This document shows positions 48,917 to 61,548 of a DNA stretch of 64,000 nucleotides, one piece after another. The notes below the pieces were generated by a model. It did not search any database, was not told the origin of the DNA, and was given only the letters and a program-made list of their open reading frames with translations. Every line of letters begins with the position of its first letter. Position 1 is the first letter of the stretch. The stretch lies in the NCBI GenBank assembly GCA_000934385.1, contig KN880497.1:51722-115721 (forward strand). Direction: 5' to 3'. This DNA is from Cylindrobasidium torrendii FP15055 ss-10 (Eukaryota > Basidiomycota > Agaricomycetes > Agaricales > Physalacriaceae). A program made the translations under genes and the position numbers.

Positions 48917-49397
48917 CGTAGTATAGAACAAGGGTGAGCCGCGTACGCTTGATCTCTCGACGCGACGCGTAATGTGATGACTCAGCATCCCCATTTGGAT
49001 TAGTGATGTCAGGGGCCTTCAAGCATTGCGATCACGCTTTTCGAACACTGGGGCCACGAACAAACTAGCGGTAGCGGTACTGTAGTGGTAGCACTGCATT
49101 GTGTCTCGCAGAATTGTTGCTGCATCCGACTCGAATAGTACTTATTGGCTGTGTTGAGCATGCGTTTTGGGACGCCTCCGCGCAGGCACGCCGGTAGGAG
49201 GGGGTTTAACGCCTCCAGTACCGCATTAATCAGACTATGATCAAAATGCAATCCGCTCGACCGTAATGCTACAACTATGAACTCAACGTTGCCAGGCTCA
49301 AGCCTTGCTTTAATGAGGAACTTAGCCGCTAGCGTCTGCTATAAGTGACTTCTGGTACACACTGCTTTCACTCGCACCATCTTGAGTCCTCCAGATC
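48917..49397. other. Divergent intergenic region
   Basis: About 480 bp between the Rpn7 start (-) and the zinc-finger gene start (+). A minus-strand frame at 49009-49251 (80 codons) is probably chance. Confidence 0.45.
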
Positions 49398-50275
49398 ATG
49401 GATATGCAGAACGGGATTTCTTCGAGCGAGTTTGCTGAAAACCTCCATCAAGCCAACGTGCTCGCCACATTGGACTTGAGCTTGGGAGACATGTGCCATC
49501 ATCCCTTCGGTAAAGAGCATGTCATTTGCACTTGCAGAGTCTCCGAAACGCCCCTCCTCAATTACTCCTCTGGGACAGATCTCAACATGTTTTACTCTTA
49601 TGCAGCGTAGGTCTTTTACACCGTTGTGTGATGACTCTGCTGACCTTGTCAAGAAACCAACCTCCGATGAATATAAACCCGATTCGTGCTGCTCATGAGA
49701 ACGAATCAAATTACTACGCGCCCGGATTTCTGCCTAACATCATGAGTGAGGAAGAGCGGTACGACGAGCTTTCGAAAACCGCGAGCCGAGATGACCAGGG
49801 CATTTCTGCCAGCGTCAACGGGTTGGACCATGTCTATAATGGCACCAATTTTGGTGAATTCCTGTGAGTCCTAACTTTCCAACATTTTTCTACAGACAGC
49901 CGCTTATCACTGTGTGAAGCTTTCGGTACGGCGTCCGAAGAAACGAGGCCCTCCCGCTCACCGCAACATACCCCAATCCACTACAACACAGCGTTAAGTT
50001 TTTTCAGTGCTCAGAGTGCCTCAATGTTTATACGGACGCGAGGACGCAGAGGGGTACGTCTTGAGATCTTGCAGGTTCTTGACCTTATTTGACATATTGT
50101 AGTTCACATCTAGAGCAAGCATCGCGGTCGAGTCTATCCTTGTGCGCTGGGCTGCGGGAAAGAATACCGTCACGCAGCGTCAGCATCGAGACACAAGCGT
50201 ACGAAATGTGCCCTTCGCCCACGACTTACATCGCTGAATAAGGCGGTTGTTGCCGCTAATACTCCTCCAATTTGA
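49398..50275 (+). pseudogene. C2H2-type zinc-finger protein with an in-frame TAG between its fingers
   Basis: Exons 49398-49606, 49654-49863, 49920-50053 join in phase and give MDMQNGISSSEFAENLHQAN ... GLDHVYNGTNFGEFLFRYG, then the first half-finger QCSECLNVYTDARTQR. The natural fourth exon (from 50103) would continue R-V-H-I then TAG (50111-50113) then S-K-H, which places the two His at C-x2-C-x12-H-x4-H spacing. Past the stop the frame is still open and codes a second finger, GRVYPCALGCGKEYRHAASA followed by SRHKRTKC, ending at 50275. No alternative AG gives the second finger in frame. So either the gene is broken, or the stop is read through, or the base is an assembly error. A DNA-binding role would be expected for an intact copy. 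Confidence 0.55.
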
Positions 50276-50486
50276 TCTCTTTACCTTTTACCTTGTACGT
50301 TCCACTTTCATGCCAATAACACTGTATCAGTCCTTTGTGTGCGATCGTAATGATCGTCTGAGTCAGCACAATGAAAAGCACACGTGATAATGAATCATAT
50401 CAACACATCCTAACAAGTTCATGCTCAAGGCACCGCATAAGATCAGTCCAAAAATGTAGATTATTGCATGCACTCTGCTGCCTGTA

Positions 50487-52257
50487 TTACATGCGCGGGG
50501 CAGGAGATTCAACGGGAATCCTGACGCCCAAGTTATCTGGCACGGCCAACGTATCATCGACATCCTTCGCCAACAGCCCACCAAACGCAACATTTCCTTC
50601 CGCCTGCCTAAACGCTTCGATTCTTGCCTCGACCTCTGGACGGAAGTGGCGCATAAGACCCTGAATAGGCCAGGCCGCGGCATCACCAAGCGCACAAATC
50701 GTCTTCCCCTCGATTTGTTTACTGCACAAATGTCAGAACAGCCCACAGGGGTACAAGGAACCTAGGCGCACCTTATTTCTAAGAGCATGTCAATCTCCCG
50801 AACATGGCCACGCCCCTGCTCTATCCGGTGCATCATGTTGTACATCCAAGTAGTTCCCTCACGGCACGGCGTGCACTGGCCACAAGACTCGTGCTTGTAG
50901 AACGAGGCGAAGCGAGCAATGGCGGAGATGATATCTGTGCTCTTGTTCATAACGATGACGGCACCCGTACCAAGACCGGACTGCGCATCCTTCAATGAAT
51001 CGAAATCCATCCTAGATAACGGTTAGCAGTCGCGTTCGAAAGAGATGACGATAAACCCACAGCACTTCGGAGCATTGCTTGATGGGCAGAACAGGGACGG
51101 AGCTACCGCCAGGGATGATACCCAGCAGGTTGTCCCATCCGCCAATAACACCTCCACAATGCTTTTCAATCAAATCCTTGAGCGGAATGCTCATCTCCTC
51201 CTCGACCACACATGGGTTGTTCACATGACCGCTTATGCAGAAGAGCTTGGTACCCTGGTTGCGCTCACGGCCAAACTGTGCAAACCATGCTCCACCGCGA
51301 CGGGCAATGGTAGGAGCAACAGCGACCGTTTCGACGTTTGCAACGGTGGTCGGGCAGCCGAAGAGACCAACATCGGCAGGGAAAGGTGGCTTCAGACGCG
51401 GCTTCCCCTGCTTGCCCTCCAGACTCTCAATCAACGCGGTTTCCTCTCCGCAGATGTACGCTCCCGCTCCACGATGGAGGTACACATCAAAACTGTAACC
51501 CGAACCACAAGCGTTTTTGCCGAGGAGACCTGCAGCATACGCCTCGTTGATAGCTTGCTGGACGTGGGACGCTTCCTGGAAGAATTCGCCGCGGATATAG
51601 ATGTAGGCGGCGTTGGCGTTCATTGCACGGCCAGCGACAAGGCAGCCTTCGACGAGCTTGTGGGGGTCACCGCGCATGATTTCACGGTCCTTGCATGTCC
51701 CGGGTTCTCCTTCATCAGCATTGACAACAAGGTAACGGGGTCTGATACATATGAGCGAGGTCTATCGAGGAAGGGCTGAACGCACCTGGGATCCTTCTCC
51801 CAGCCTGGCTTGTTCATGAAGCTCCACTTTAGACCTGACGGGAAACCTGCTCCGCCACGGCCGCGAAGACCCGAATCCTTCATGGTCTGGATAATCCAGG
51901 AGTCGCCTTTGAGAAGGATATCCTTCGTCCTGTGCCAATCGCCGCGAGCCTAAGACATTCAGCGCAGGTTGGTGGGAGTGCGGCGTTGTGCGTACCATAG
52001 CGCCTTTGATTCCATGGTCGTGACGGCAATACACATTGGTGAATATTCTGTCCTGGTCCTTGAGGCCCCCATAGCGCCTTACGGGTGGGTCGGCGACAGT
52101 TGCGAAAGTGCGCGCATGTTTCGCCGTTTGGCGCAGTTTAGCCCGAAATGGGCGCGACACTGTTCAGGGTTTGACTCGAATTGAGTGGAGCGCATTATCA
52201 CGAATGCTCACCAGCGCTTGACGCCCTAAGCATCGGCGTCGTTGTCGTCCTCAACAT
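50487..52257 (-). CDS. NDUFV1: NADH:ubiquinone oxidoreductase 51-kDa subunit (NDUFV1/NuoF)
   Basis: Mitochondrial complex I core subunit that binds NADH, FMN and Fe-S cluster N3. About 495 residues on six or so exons. The start is a separate short exon at 52257, [15 protein letters not shown], spliced to [20 protein letters not shown]; together they form a basic mitochondrial presequence. The coding frame beginning at 52160 has no ATG of its own, so this exon is needed. Visible motifs: [19 protein letters not shown] (nucleotide binding), [33 protein letters not shown], and the 4Fe-4S cluster ligands in [15 protein letters not shown] plus the late Cys in [14 protein letters not shown]. All key residues are present. 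Confidence 0.95.
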
Positions 52258-52568
52258 GACAGTCAGAGCGGGGACAGAGTGTGATGGCCAATCGGAATCG
52301 GCCGGTTCTCAAATCTCTTTCCAAGCATCCACCGTTGGGGTTAGGGTATGACCACGATCATGGTCAAACAGCCAATACCTGATTCGTGCCGCGGCTCCAT
52401 ACCGCTGCTGGCTGGCGTTCACCTCAACTTATTCTGTTTGTAGGCGTTAACAGCACGGGCTTATGCAACTCCTACAGCAAGACTCATTGGTGAATGATTA
52501 ATGATTATCTAACTTGGTGGTATGCATAAATATGTATGTACATAGTACTACCATACTACTAGTACAGT
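52258..52568. other. Intergenic region
   Basis: Spacer between two minus-strand genes, AT-rich near 52500-52570. Nothing else. Confidence 0.45.
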
Positions 52569-55500
52569 CTACTTTGTGAACTTCAGCCAACCAAGTGCAG
52601 TGTGAACGCGACGTCTATTCAACACTGTCTGTATACGGAAAACCCAGGTCAGCACATATACCATGGCGACCTATTTGGTTGTCAGACATAAATGACAACA
52701 ACAAGTGACAACGCACATTGAACACGACATAGGCAAGCATCAACCCACAATCCCGCCACCGGTGTCCATAGAACATGTGTGAGTTTGCCTCCAGGAACTG
52801 GTCCGTCGTGCGAAATGGGCAGAACGAACACTGGTCTATCGCGCCGGGGTCACGGAGGTACCCTCCTGCAAAGCTAGCAAAAGGATCGAGGTACTCCCCA
52901 CACGACATTCCCGACGGTGGTAGAATCGTTACATACTCTTTTTCAGCACACTCTAGCGTCTGGTTTCCGAAAGCTATGGAACGTTAAAGCAAGTCGATGC
53001 TCGGCCAAAGAGCAATACGTACTTGCGCCGATGACACCTTCGAGGAAGTACGTGAATGGCGAGACCCAGTACATCCACCGCCACCAGTTCATCTCGCTGT
53101 ACGGCTGAAGCACACCACCACTATGGCTTGTCAGCATGTATATGCAGATAGAGGATGAGAGCAGCGTACAAGATGAGCGCAAGAGAAAACAGTGGTATGG
53201 CCAACACCGCAGCTAGGTCAGCTCGAGGAACCATGGCCGCAACCGCCTCCAAAATATTAATTCCAAATCCTACTAGCATCACAACGAAGCGACGTACCAT
53301 GCTGAAGCTTGAGTAATACAAGGGATACACGATTCCGAGCATGAGATATGCATATCCAGCGCCTGCCCCGCCCGGAAATACGAGCCAATACATAGTCAAG
53401 AACAAGAAGGCCGATCCCAGGAGATTCCAAGGGATTTCGGCAACGAGCTGCGCGGAGACAAAAGCCGTCCACTTATACATCCTGCTAGGTCTCTCACGGA
53501 TCTCGTACACCGACCGCATATTGATAAATGGCTCTTGTATCTGGAAACCGAGCGGGAGGCTGAGAACGAGAACAATGAGGAACGCCTTGAAGGTAATGTG
53601 AGCATTAGGGATGGATTGATTGATCGATGCTCCATACCATGAATGTGTTTTGTATACCCTGTTGGTTGTTGGGTGCGTTTTTGAAAGTAAGACCGATGAA
53701 AAGTCCGGCGACAATGTTGAGCAGGAGCTTGGAAACCACATACATCGGGTCCCGCCATTGCGCCAGCATGCTTCTCTTCAGTAATTGAACAAACTGGTAT
53801 ACCCATCGCGTCGTGAATTCTTTATGCGAGCCAGCAGGATCCGTCGTTTTATCTTGGCTATGTTCGTGCATGGCTTCCAGCGTACACATTGCAGCCCCAT
53901 ACGAGTTTGAGCCTGTCCAAATGTGATGCCAGTCTTGTTCGACTCTGGCCGTAGCTCCAGCACCGATGACCTCAAGCATATATTCGGCGCTGTGTGTGTA
54001 AGCATCACTATTTACAAGAAAGAAGAAGACGTACGGGTTCTCAACGGGTTGACACCTCCGCGCGCCATGGCTCTCGAAGTACTCTATCAGCGTTGTCGAA
54101 TGTTTGCCCAAGTCACCAAAGTAGACTGTCTTGCCGCCTTTCTTCAAGAGGAGTATGCGGTCAAAAGATGCAAAAAGTTCGGAAGACGGCTGATGTATGC
54201 TATTCGGAAGCCTCAGACAACCGAAATTCGAAGGAAGAGAAACTTGAAACGTACGTGCAAAGGATCGACTGCCCGGCGTTCGCGAGCTCACGAAGGAAAC
54301 GCACTATAGCTAGACTTGTGTTGGAATCGAGGCCTGAAGTTGGTTCGTCCAGGAAAATCATCTTAGGCTGAAGGGATGTCAGCATGAATGTGCACCAACA
54401 GGATCTCACTGACTTTAGCGACAAGCTCGACACCAATAGTCAGTCGCTTCCTTTGCTCCACGTCCAGGGTTTGAACGATAGCGTCCGCGAATAGTTCCAA
54501 TCCGCATTGCTTGAGGCATTTGTCGACGCTGCGACATCACATCAACATTGTTTGAGAATTCAAGTCAAGTGAGAAGCTCACTAGGCCTCCTTCTCTTCAA
54601 TGGGAACGGACTCTGGCTGTCGCACCTTCGCGGAGAATACCATGGCTTCTCTTACAGTGGTCTGCCCCACGTGTGTGTCCATCTGTTGTACGTATCCCGT
54701 CTGCGCCTGAAAATCCTCTGGGAGAGACCGTCCATCCACATACATCCCTCCGGTCACGACCCCGGTACCCGCACGTTGGGCCAAGACGTTCAGAAGTGTC
54801 GTCTTACCGGCACCAGATTCGCCCATGAGCGCTGTGATACGGCCTGGCTGGACATAGCCTGAGACGTCGTGCAGCAAATGGCGTTGATGACCTCCAGATA
54901 CTGTGACGGTGTAATTGATGCGATCCCATGAGAAAACACTGCTCTGCTGGGCAGCGTCTCGGGTCTTCTCCGAATCACCCCCACTGCTCATAACAGTACG
55001 AGGTGACCCATCTGGAGAGTCAACGCCAAGTTGGGCTTCCTCGTCCGAAGACTCAGAAGAGGCGCGGAATTCCTGATTGGCACGCGCGCCTGTCCGAAAG
55101 AGAAGTCGAGAGCTTTGATCAGAAACACCAGCGTTGACTTCGGAGAGAAAGAGCTGTATCATGAAGTAGATAGCCCAGAACGCCCAAAGGATGCCAAAGT
55201 CCTGGAGGTACGTCAGATTTGGTAGTAGCTTCTTCCAGCTGAAAGACTGACTCGCCAGATATGGCCATACGAGTACTCAAATGAGAGTTGCAAGAATTGC
55301 GAACCTTCCACTGTGCTGTGGCCCGGAACAGAGCCCACAGTTGTGCAGGCTTGGTTGGCAAGCGATACTTGCTCGTAGCCTGGTCCCTGAGGAATAATCT
55401 GCGAGCACCAGCCGATGAGAGAGTGGAACTCGTTTCCCATCAAGCCCTCGAAAGCATATTTGAGCGGCTAAGAGCTCCAGGTCAAAATATACCATTGCAG

Positions 55501-57890
55501 AAGGTAGATTGCTTACATTGACAACCGTGATCCACTTGAAAATGTCATTCATTGCCGGCCTGGGCGTTGTATATCCTGCCCATAGTCAGAGGAAGATGTC
55601 CACTAAAATTTTGTGACCCACCGATGAAGAGCGACAAAGCCAAGAATGACAGACCAGCAGCGCTCTGAGCAGCGGCATTCTGCTTGAAGGCAGCAGCGAT
55701 AGCACGAAACCACGCCTTCATCGTCATCTGGGAGACAAATGCAAAGGCGAAGAAGAGGCTGGGTATCTCTCAGTCGACAAACACTACGAGGGGGCCGTCC
55801 AACTCACAAAAATTGTCCAGCCGTTTGCTGGAGGCGGCAAATGAAATAGATGAGTAAGCTAAAGATGGCCACAGCAATTGCGGAGATAGGAGTGTCGACG
55901 ACTGTATGCGCCAAAGCCTCGACAAACGGGTGATACAGAGCAGCGCGTTGGTGCTGGGCAACAACAATGCGCTGGGAAAACAGGGCCGAAACCTCGTTCA
56001 TGGCTTGGAATGCGGCGAAGACAAGAACACTGTGCCATTCAATTAACAAGGCGCACTAGCTGTTATGGACGGACGTACAAGAAAAAAATACTGCCCCGCG
56101 AGAAGAATGCAGAGGTCGATTCTTCTACCTTCAAGAATACTGTGCCAACGACAACTCCAAGGAGAATGAAAGTACTAACAACATTGGTCAGTGGATGTAC
56201 GAAATTATTATACAATCTAGGCGTACCCAGCATTCATACCGAGCGTGAGCAAGTCTCCTTGCACAATTTGCAAACGTCTTCGGACGACAGCGCGCGTTTG
56301 AGCAACCAGGCTAGTGGTATACGAACTAGAACAGATTTTGGTAAATTTAGGACCGCATTCGAGCGTTATTAGCCACCTTGACTTGTCGGCCAGTGTAGAC
56401 CTTTCCGCGTGGGCACTTTGCTTGAACTGCGTTGCATGTTCCGTAGTAAATATGCTGAAGTAGTCCTGCACGTCTCGGGTATTTCTCTGTCCCATTGAAG
56501 AACGCTTGAAGTATGCGTCAAACTCTGCCGCAGTCCGAGGTACATTCAACGCGTCGGCGCGAGGAACTCGCGCGAGAGGGTCGGTCACAGATGTCAGGAA
56601 ATCTGCCGTGGTCTGTCGTGGGACCGGTTTGTAGCCCATGTCGATAAAGTACTGCCTGTGAGTAGTGTGAGAAGGCAATGTCATCCGCGACGAAACGAGA
56701 TGTATATGACCTAGCCTCACTTGCTAGACCAAAATAGGCCATTCTGCCCTCATACACAACACAGACCTTGTCGAACTGTTGGTAGATTGCTTCAGAAACT
56801 TGGTACAAAGACGATATGGTGGTCATGTTGAGCATATCTGTTGCAATGCGGAGAGCCTGGGCGAACTCCAAAGCCGTGGACGCGTCCAAACCGCGTGTCG
56901 AACTGCCAACCCATGTTCAGAACAATACAGAGCCGCGGATTGAACACCATACTTGTCCCAGGCGGCAATACGGCTCATTGTAGCCATGACTTCGCATATG
57001 GATACACGCTTTCTCTGACCGCCACTCACACCGCGGATGGCTGCATTTCCGACGGGCGTGTTGCGCACATGTCCCAGCCCGAAAACGGTGATGAGAATAT
57101 TGGTCACGGTCTTTACATAGTCGGCAGTGGATGTCGCTATTCCGCCCAACTGACTGGGCGCGCGCGCCCTTACGGCGAACTCGATAGTTTGTTCGACTGT
57201 AAGTGTTGGGAACAAGATTTCGTCTTCAGGACAGTACTGAACGTCGCCTCTATAGTGGCGTTCGATGTCGGTACTGGAAAGGGCGTCGTAGCGAATGTCG
57301 CCGTTCACTGCATGGTAGCCTCCGCGTTGGTTGGTTAACGTTTTGAGGAGAGTGGAACATCCTGATCCAGGCTGCCCGAGTACCACTGCCGAAAATCAAG
57401 ATTGGGGAGATATGCTGATAAATGCTACCTACAAAGCATTTCTCCAGGGCGTACAACGCCCTCGAAGCCATACAGAATTGCGCGCGTAGGCGGATGAAGG
57501 AAATCTTGAACTGCGCGAATTACTCGGCGGGGATCCAAGACTGACGCGACCGTGTGCTGAAAGCACCTGGACGACCCACGGCCGATGACCTCCAGCTCAG
57601 AGAAGGCTACGCCCAGAGAGCGTGTGTGGATATTGGCATCATCACGCCTGCTCCAAGTCAATATCTGTCTATAGGGTGCCATTGTACACCGACTTTTGTA
57701 TCAAGTTCTGCAGTGTTTTCTGAAGGTCGAAAGTGTCGGCGTCTAGGACAGTAGCATCGGAGTCAGTGGACACTGTTGAACCTGCACGAGAAGGCGGCCG
57801 TGACAGAGTTCGGCGAAGGTCATCTACACCAGCAGGATCGAAGAAGTCGACGGCTGGCGTAGGTGCACTGGGAGTCTCCTGGTCCGACAT
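52569..57890 (-). CDS. PDR-type (ABCG) full-size ABC transporter
   Basis: Plasma-membrane efflux pump of the fungal pleiotropic drug resistance type, with order NBD-TMD-NBD-TMD and about 1,450 residues. Exons are numerous, and several borders are approximate. NBD1 has the PDR-type Walker [15 protein letters not shown], where Cys replaces the usual Lys, and a signature ending [21 protein letters not shown]2 has the standard Walker [19 protein letters not shown], the degenerate signature [15 protein letters not shown] and Walker [15 protein letters not shown]. Hydrophobic stretches for both membrane halves are visible, for example [20 protein letters not shown] before the second. The last exon ends [12 protein letters not shown] at 52569. 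Substrates cannot be read from the sequence. Confidence 0.92.
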
Positions 57891-58485
57891 CGGGGGCTAG
57901 ATCGCGAGCAGGAAAGTGGGGGCGTCCTTAGGCATATGCGCGGGCTTAAGCTGGGCGGCATAGAATTTCAACATACACCTTCTACACTTGGATCCCAATA
58001 GGATATTAACTCCGAGTCTTCCTGGGCCCGCCGCTGCTCCGTACGCAGCCGAGAGTATGATGAGGATATGAAAAATATGCTAGTGGTGGTCAGGGAGAAA
58101 GGAAATATGATGGCGGTGCGTGAGCGGGTCGTTGCGATCGAGCACTGGATAGCAAAGAACAGTTATGGAAGTCATTGTTCGCATTCAAGAGTAGAAAGTC
58201 TTGCAAGAAAGATCTGATGTCTATTGAAGAAACACGCTCTCGGAACGGCTTTGCGATGACATTCTTGTCATGACATTTTCATTCATTCCCGGCCTACCTC
58301 TGTATCCTGATGTGCAGCGGCTGCTGGACGTGAACTTTCGCGAACCACTCCAGGGTGCCTTCCTGCAGATGCACATATTCAGGCTTGCCCAATCGCTGAA
58401 AATCCGAACATGTCGTTGAAAGCCAAAAAGCAATATGATATACAATGTATTTAGCATAAACAAGCGATGCATTCGATATTAGTGT
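57891..58485. other. Intergenic region
   Basis: About 600 bp between two minus-strand genes; probably transporter promoter and the 3' UTR of the next. No recognisable element. Confidence 0.45.
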
Positions 58486-61227
58486 CTAATGTGTTGAGCC
58501 CAATAACCTAGCTTGGGGTGTATGCCTCTCCTTCAGCAGCGTCAGGACACGGGTAGCCGCAAACCTATCGCCTCTCTCGTAGAATGTTTTAACGAACATG
58601 CGCAAGAAGGGTTTCCGGTTTCTCTCCCAGTTAGACTCGAGGAGTCCCACGTACTCTGGGAATCTCCCGCGAAGTAACGGAACCGGACAGCTCATACTCT
58701 CCCGTTCCCCGAAAAGTCCTCCGTAATGATAATTGAGGACACGGGCCGCCCAACAAAAAAGTTCGCGTGCGTTAACCTCCCTCCACCGAAGAACCGCGGC
58801 AATGATGATGTTGGCAGTCACAAGGTCAGCCTCAAAGCCAAACCTCTGGACAAGATATTCGTGGTCACAGAGGATTCGGCGAACAAGACGGGCATTCCGC
58901 GTCCTGCGCATAACGAGGGAGCGGCCAAGGATGATATTGCCTAAGTAGGTTTGCGCTGGTGAAGAAACTTTGGGATGAACCTGGGCGTAAAGCTTCATGG
59001 CTGCGAAGGGCCGACGGGAACGAGAAAGAAGGCGCAAGGCAAGAGTCACGGCAGGAAGGTCTAGTGCCGACAGGAAGTCTATGGAAGCAAGTCGACCGGT
59101 GTCGAAACGAGAAAGGCCACGAATCTTGAACCCAACATGCTGTAGAATACGCGTTCGCGCGCTGTCTCCATGTCCTTGACGATAAATGCTTCGAGCCATC
59201 CGCGATGCCCCCCTATATGCAAGTCCAGTGACAGCTACAGCTCGAAGTTCTTTGTCCTTGCCACTCAAATTCCAGATGCGCTTCACCAGCCTGGGTGTCC
59301 CATAACGCAGGATAACGCGTAAAAGGCGAATGGCAGACGGCGTTGGAAGAATCTTGCCAGCATCCCGTTGAGTTTTCTCCAGAAGTCCGATTGCAGCATC
59401 CGGATGACCTGAACGCGCAATGATGCGAAGAGCATGGTGAAAGGGCTTCTCCATTGTCCAGGCCACGGGGGCTGACTCCAGCAGTCGAAGAAGATTCGAC
59501 GAAACTCCGATGGGAAGTCGCGATACACGTCCTCGGTGAAGGGAAAGAAGGACAGCGCAAGCGACGCGGGTTGTTTGGAAGGTAGATAGATGGCCAATAT
59601 GTGCGAGCCCAATGGCGGCGGCTGGGTTTGAAGCAGCAAGTAGAAGACAAAGTGCTGCAAACGTATCTGGGGAAAGGCGAATTCCGGAGGTCGAGCAACG
59701 GAGAAGGAGTTGGCGGGCCAGCTCGACGTCCTTTGTCATGATGCGGCGAACGAAGGCATCCATAACAGACTCGCGATACGGATGGACGTCTGTATCTCGG
59801 AAGAAGGAAAGCATGTCCGAGGTCTTGAAGCGTTTGAAGTACATGGACGTGAACAGATATTCCGTGACCAGTGCCTCTAATTGCAGGTGCTCCCTCTTTG
59901 ACATTTTGCAGCTACTATCCCATAGTCTGCGTGAGTCGATGAAGGTCTTGACCTGGTCAAGGAGCAAGCTGTCGTCCGCTTGTGTCGCAAGATTCAGGAT
60001 TGCCATCGCGACCGCGCGATCCAAGAATCGCTGAGCTTCACCACCACCCTCCCATGCAATGGTTGCTTCGTATTGCCTCCAAATCGACCTGAGCAAAGGT
60101 CCGAGCGTGGGTGTTTTGGTGTTCTGGAAAAATCGGCGCACAGTGCTCAGTACGAGCACGGTCCTCCAGACTACCGTCTCAGCGTTCCATTCTCCAATGG
60201 GCGGGGTGACTTTGCTTGCTACATCTGGCGGGGCATCGACAAGAGCCATGCACACCAAATTTGGCCAGCGCTGCGTTGCAGGCACAGACGGGTGAAATGA
60301 CTGTAGTGCTGTCTCTTTGGCCCACGTCTGTAGCGACCTCGGCACGGTAACACGAACATGAGGAAAGACAGTGGAACACAAGGCCGCAGATAGATAGTCC
60401 ACCGTCAGGATGGACGGATGATACACATGCCCAATGGAATCATGTACCCTGCTTGGGAGTCTGGGGGCGCCACCTTCGTTTGCCGGCAAACGTATTCGAC
60501 GAAAGAACGCGTCGAGGATAAACGCGTGGTGTTCCCGGGCGCTCAGAATGTAGGGCCATAGGTCTTCGGTTGGAGGGGAATCGGAGTAGCTCAATACGTC
60601 CACGAGACGCGTGACAAGCCTGGCAGGCTTGTTTTTCGACGTCCAAGACAGCATTTGCAGGTGCACAGACGGTTCCAAGTCGGACTTGAGAGCGTCATAT
60701 AGCCGGTTGGTGAAAACCCCATGTTTTGTTGCTAGCCGACATAAGCATGAATCCAAGACGAGGAAAACAAAACACGCACAGGACTTGGTGAGCAAAGCCC
60801 TCAGTAACCACACCTTGTCCTGGCCATCCATTGCTTCACTTCCCCACAGCCGTTCCATGTCTCTTCCCAACTCCAAAACAAAGGACCAAAGCTCGCCAGA
60901 GTGTATGCGGGTCAATGCATTCTTGTCCATCCGCGATGCCTTCGACCCATACAGCTGAAGCAATCGTCCAAACTCCTGCTTCTCCAGGGATGGGGGTACA
61001 CCATGCTGTGCGCCTTTGCAGTTCCGATATGCCGTCTTCGGACTCTCCTGTACGGTATTCGGGGAAATTACTCGTGAGGGTATCTTGAGGCCTGCCGCCG
61101 CCGGGATGTGAGAGCGCACTGGGACGCGCTGGCGCGCTGGGTTATCCGTGCCGGAAAAGCTGGTGACCATCAGGACTAGAGATATGATGGACAAAGAATT
61201 AATTACCGTAACCCTCGAACGCCCCAT
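58486..61227 (-). CDS. Large helical-repeat protein, PPR-like, likely organellar
   Basis: One open frame of 913 residues, intronless in an otherwise intron-rich region. The frame also extends upstream to 61338, but there it begins without an ATG; the first ATG is 61227 (MGRSRVTVINSLSIISLVLM). A hydrophobic then Arg-rich N-terminus could be a targeting signal. The body is nearly all alpha-helical, with repeated pairs of helices that resemble pentatricopeptide or similar repeats (ELARQLLLRCSTSGIRLSPD, HHALRIIARSGHPDAAIGLL, RLLRVILRYGTPRLVKRIWN, MARSIYRQGHGDSARTRIL). No catalytic domain is visible. RNA binding in mitochondria is plausible but not shown. Confidence 0.65.
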   Translation of the reverse strand: MGRSRVTVINSLSIISLVLMVTSFSGTDNPARQRVPVRSHIPAAAGLKIPSRVISPNTVQESPKTAYRNCKGAQHGVPPSLEKQEFGRLLQLYGSKASRMDKNALTRIHSGELWSFVLELGRDMERLWGSEAMDGQDKVWLLRALLTKSCACFVFLVLDSCLCRLATKHGVFTNRLYDALKSDLEPSVHLQMLSWTSKNKPARLVTRLVDVLSYSDSPPTEDLWPYILSAREHHAFILDAFFRRIRLPANEGGAPRLPSRVHDSIGHVYHPSILTVDYLSAALCSTVFPHVRVTVPRSLQTWAKETALQSFHPSVPATQRWPNLVCMALVDAPPDVASKVTPPIGEWNAETVVWRTVLVLSTVRRFFQNTKTPTLGPLLRSIWRQYEATIAWEGGGEAQRFLDRAVAMAILNLATQADDSLLLDQVKTFIDSRRLWDSSCKMSKREHLQLEALVTEYLFTSMYFKRFKTSDMLSFFRDTDVHPYRESVMDAFVRRIMTKDVELARQLLLRCSTSGIRLSPDTFAALCLLLAASNPAAAIGLAHIGHLSTFQTTRVACAVLLSLHRGRVSRLPIGVSSNLLRLLESAPVAWTMEKPFHHALRIIARSGHPDAAIGLLEKTQRDAGKILPTPSAIRLLRVILRYGTPRLVKRIWNLSGKDKELRAVAVTGLAYRGASRMARSIYRQGHGDSARTRILQHVGFKIRGLSRFDTGRLASIDFLSALDLPAVTLALRLLSRSRRPFAAMKLYAQVHPKVSSPAQTYLGNIILGRSLVMRRTRNARLVRRILCDHEYLVQRFGFEADLVTANIIIAAVLRWREVNARELFCWAARVLNYHYGGLFGERESMSCPVPLLRGRFPEYVGLLESNWERNRKPFLRMFVKTFYERGDRFAATRVLTLLKERHTPQARLLGSTH

Positions 61228-61548
61228 CTCAACATAGAGCTTGGCTACGCGACCAATATTTTCATGCGCGCGCCAACGGTATCGACTCTCGAGCTCCCGA
61301 GTTCGTGCCCGTTCAAGGCAAGTCCCCACGTGGAGCACGAGTTCGTTCGTGCCGACGGCAAACCTTATTCAATTTCCCACGGTGCCCGTACACACAAAAC
61401 TAGCCCGATCGCAGATAACTGCTTCACACACCACCTTGAAAAAGCCTTTGGCCGTCCGGTACGTCGAAATCCCGAGGGGGAAATTGCGGTCATCTGATTG
61501 AGCGCAGCGACCGTCATTGGGAGGTTTATTTGCCATTAATCTGCAAAA

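Noticed and set aside
49009..49251. 80-codon minus-strand frame in the Rpn7/zinc-finger divergent spacer
   Set aside because: No domain, no good start context, and it lies in promoter DNA.
57300..57400. Cys in place of Lys in the first Walker A of the ABC transporter as a defect
   Set aside because: GxPGSGCST is the normal form in the first NBD of fungal PDR transporters.
61241..61501. Plus-strand frames just before P0
   Set aside because: They overlap the upstream frame of the helical-repeat gene and lack conserved features; best seen as leader or promoter DNA.
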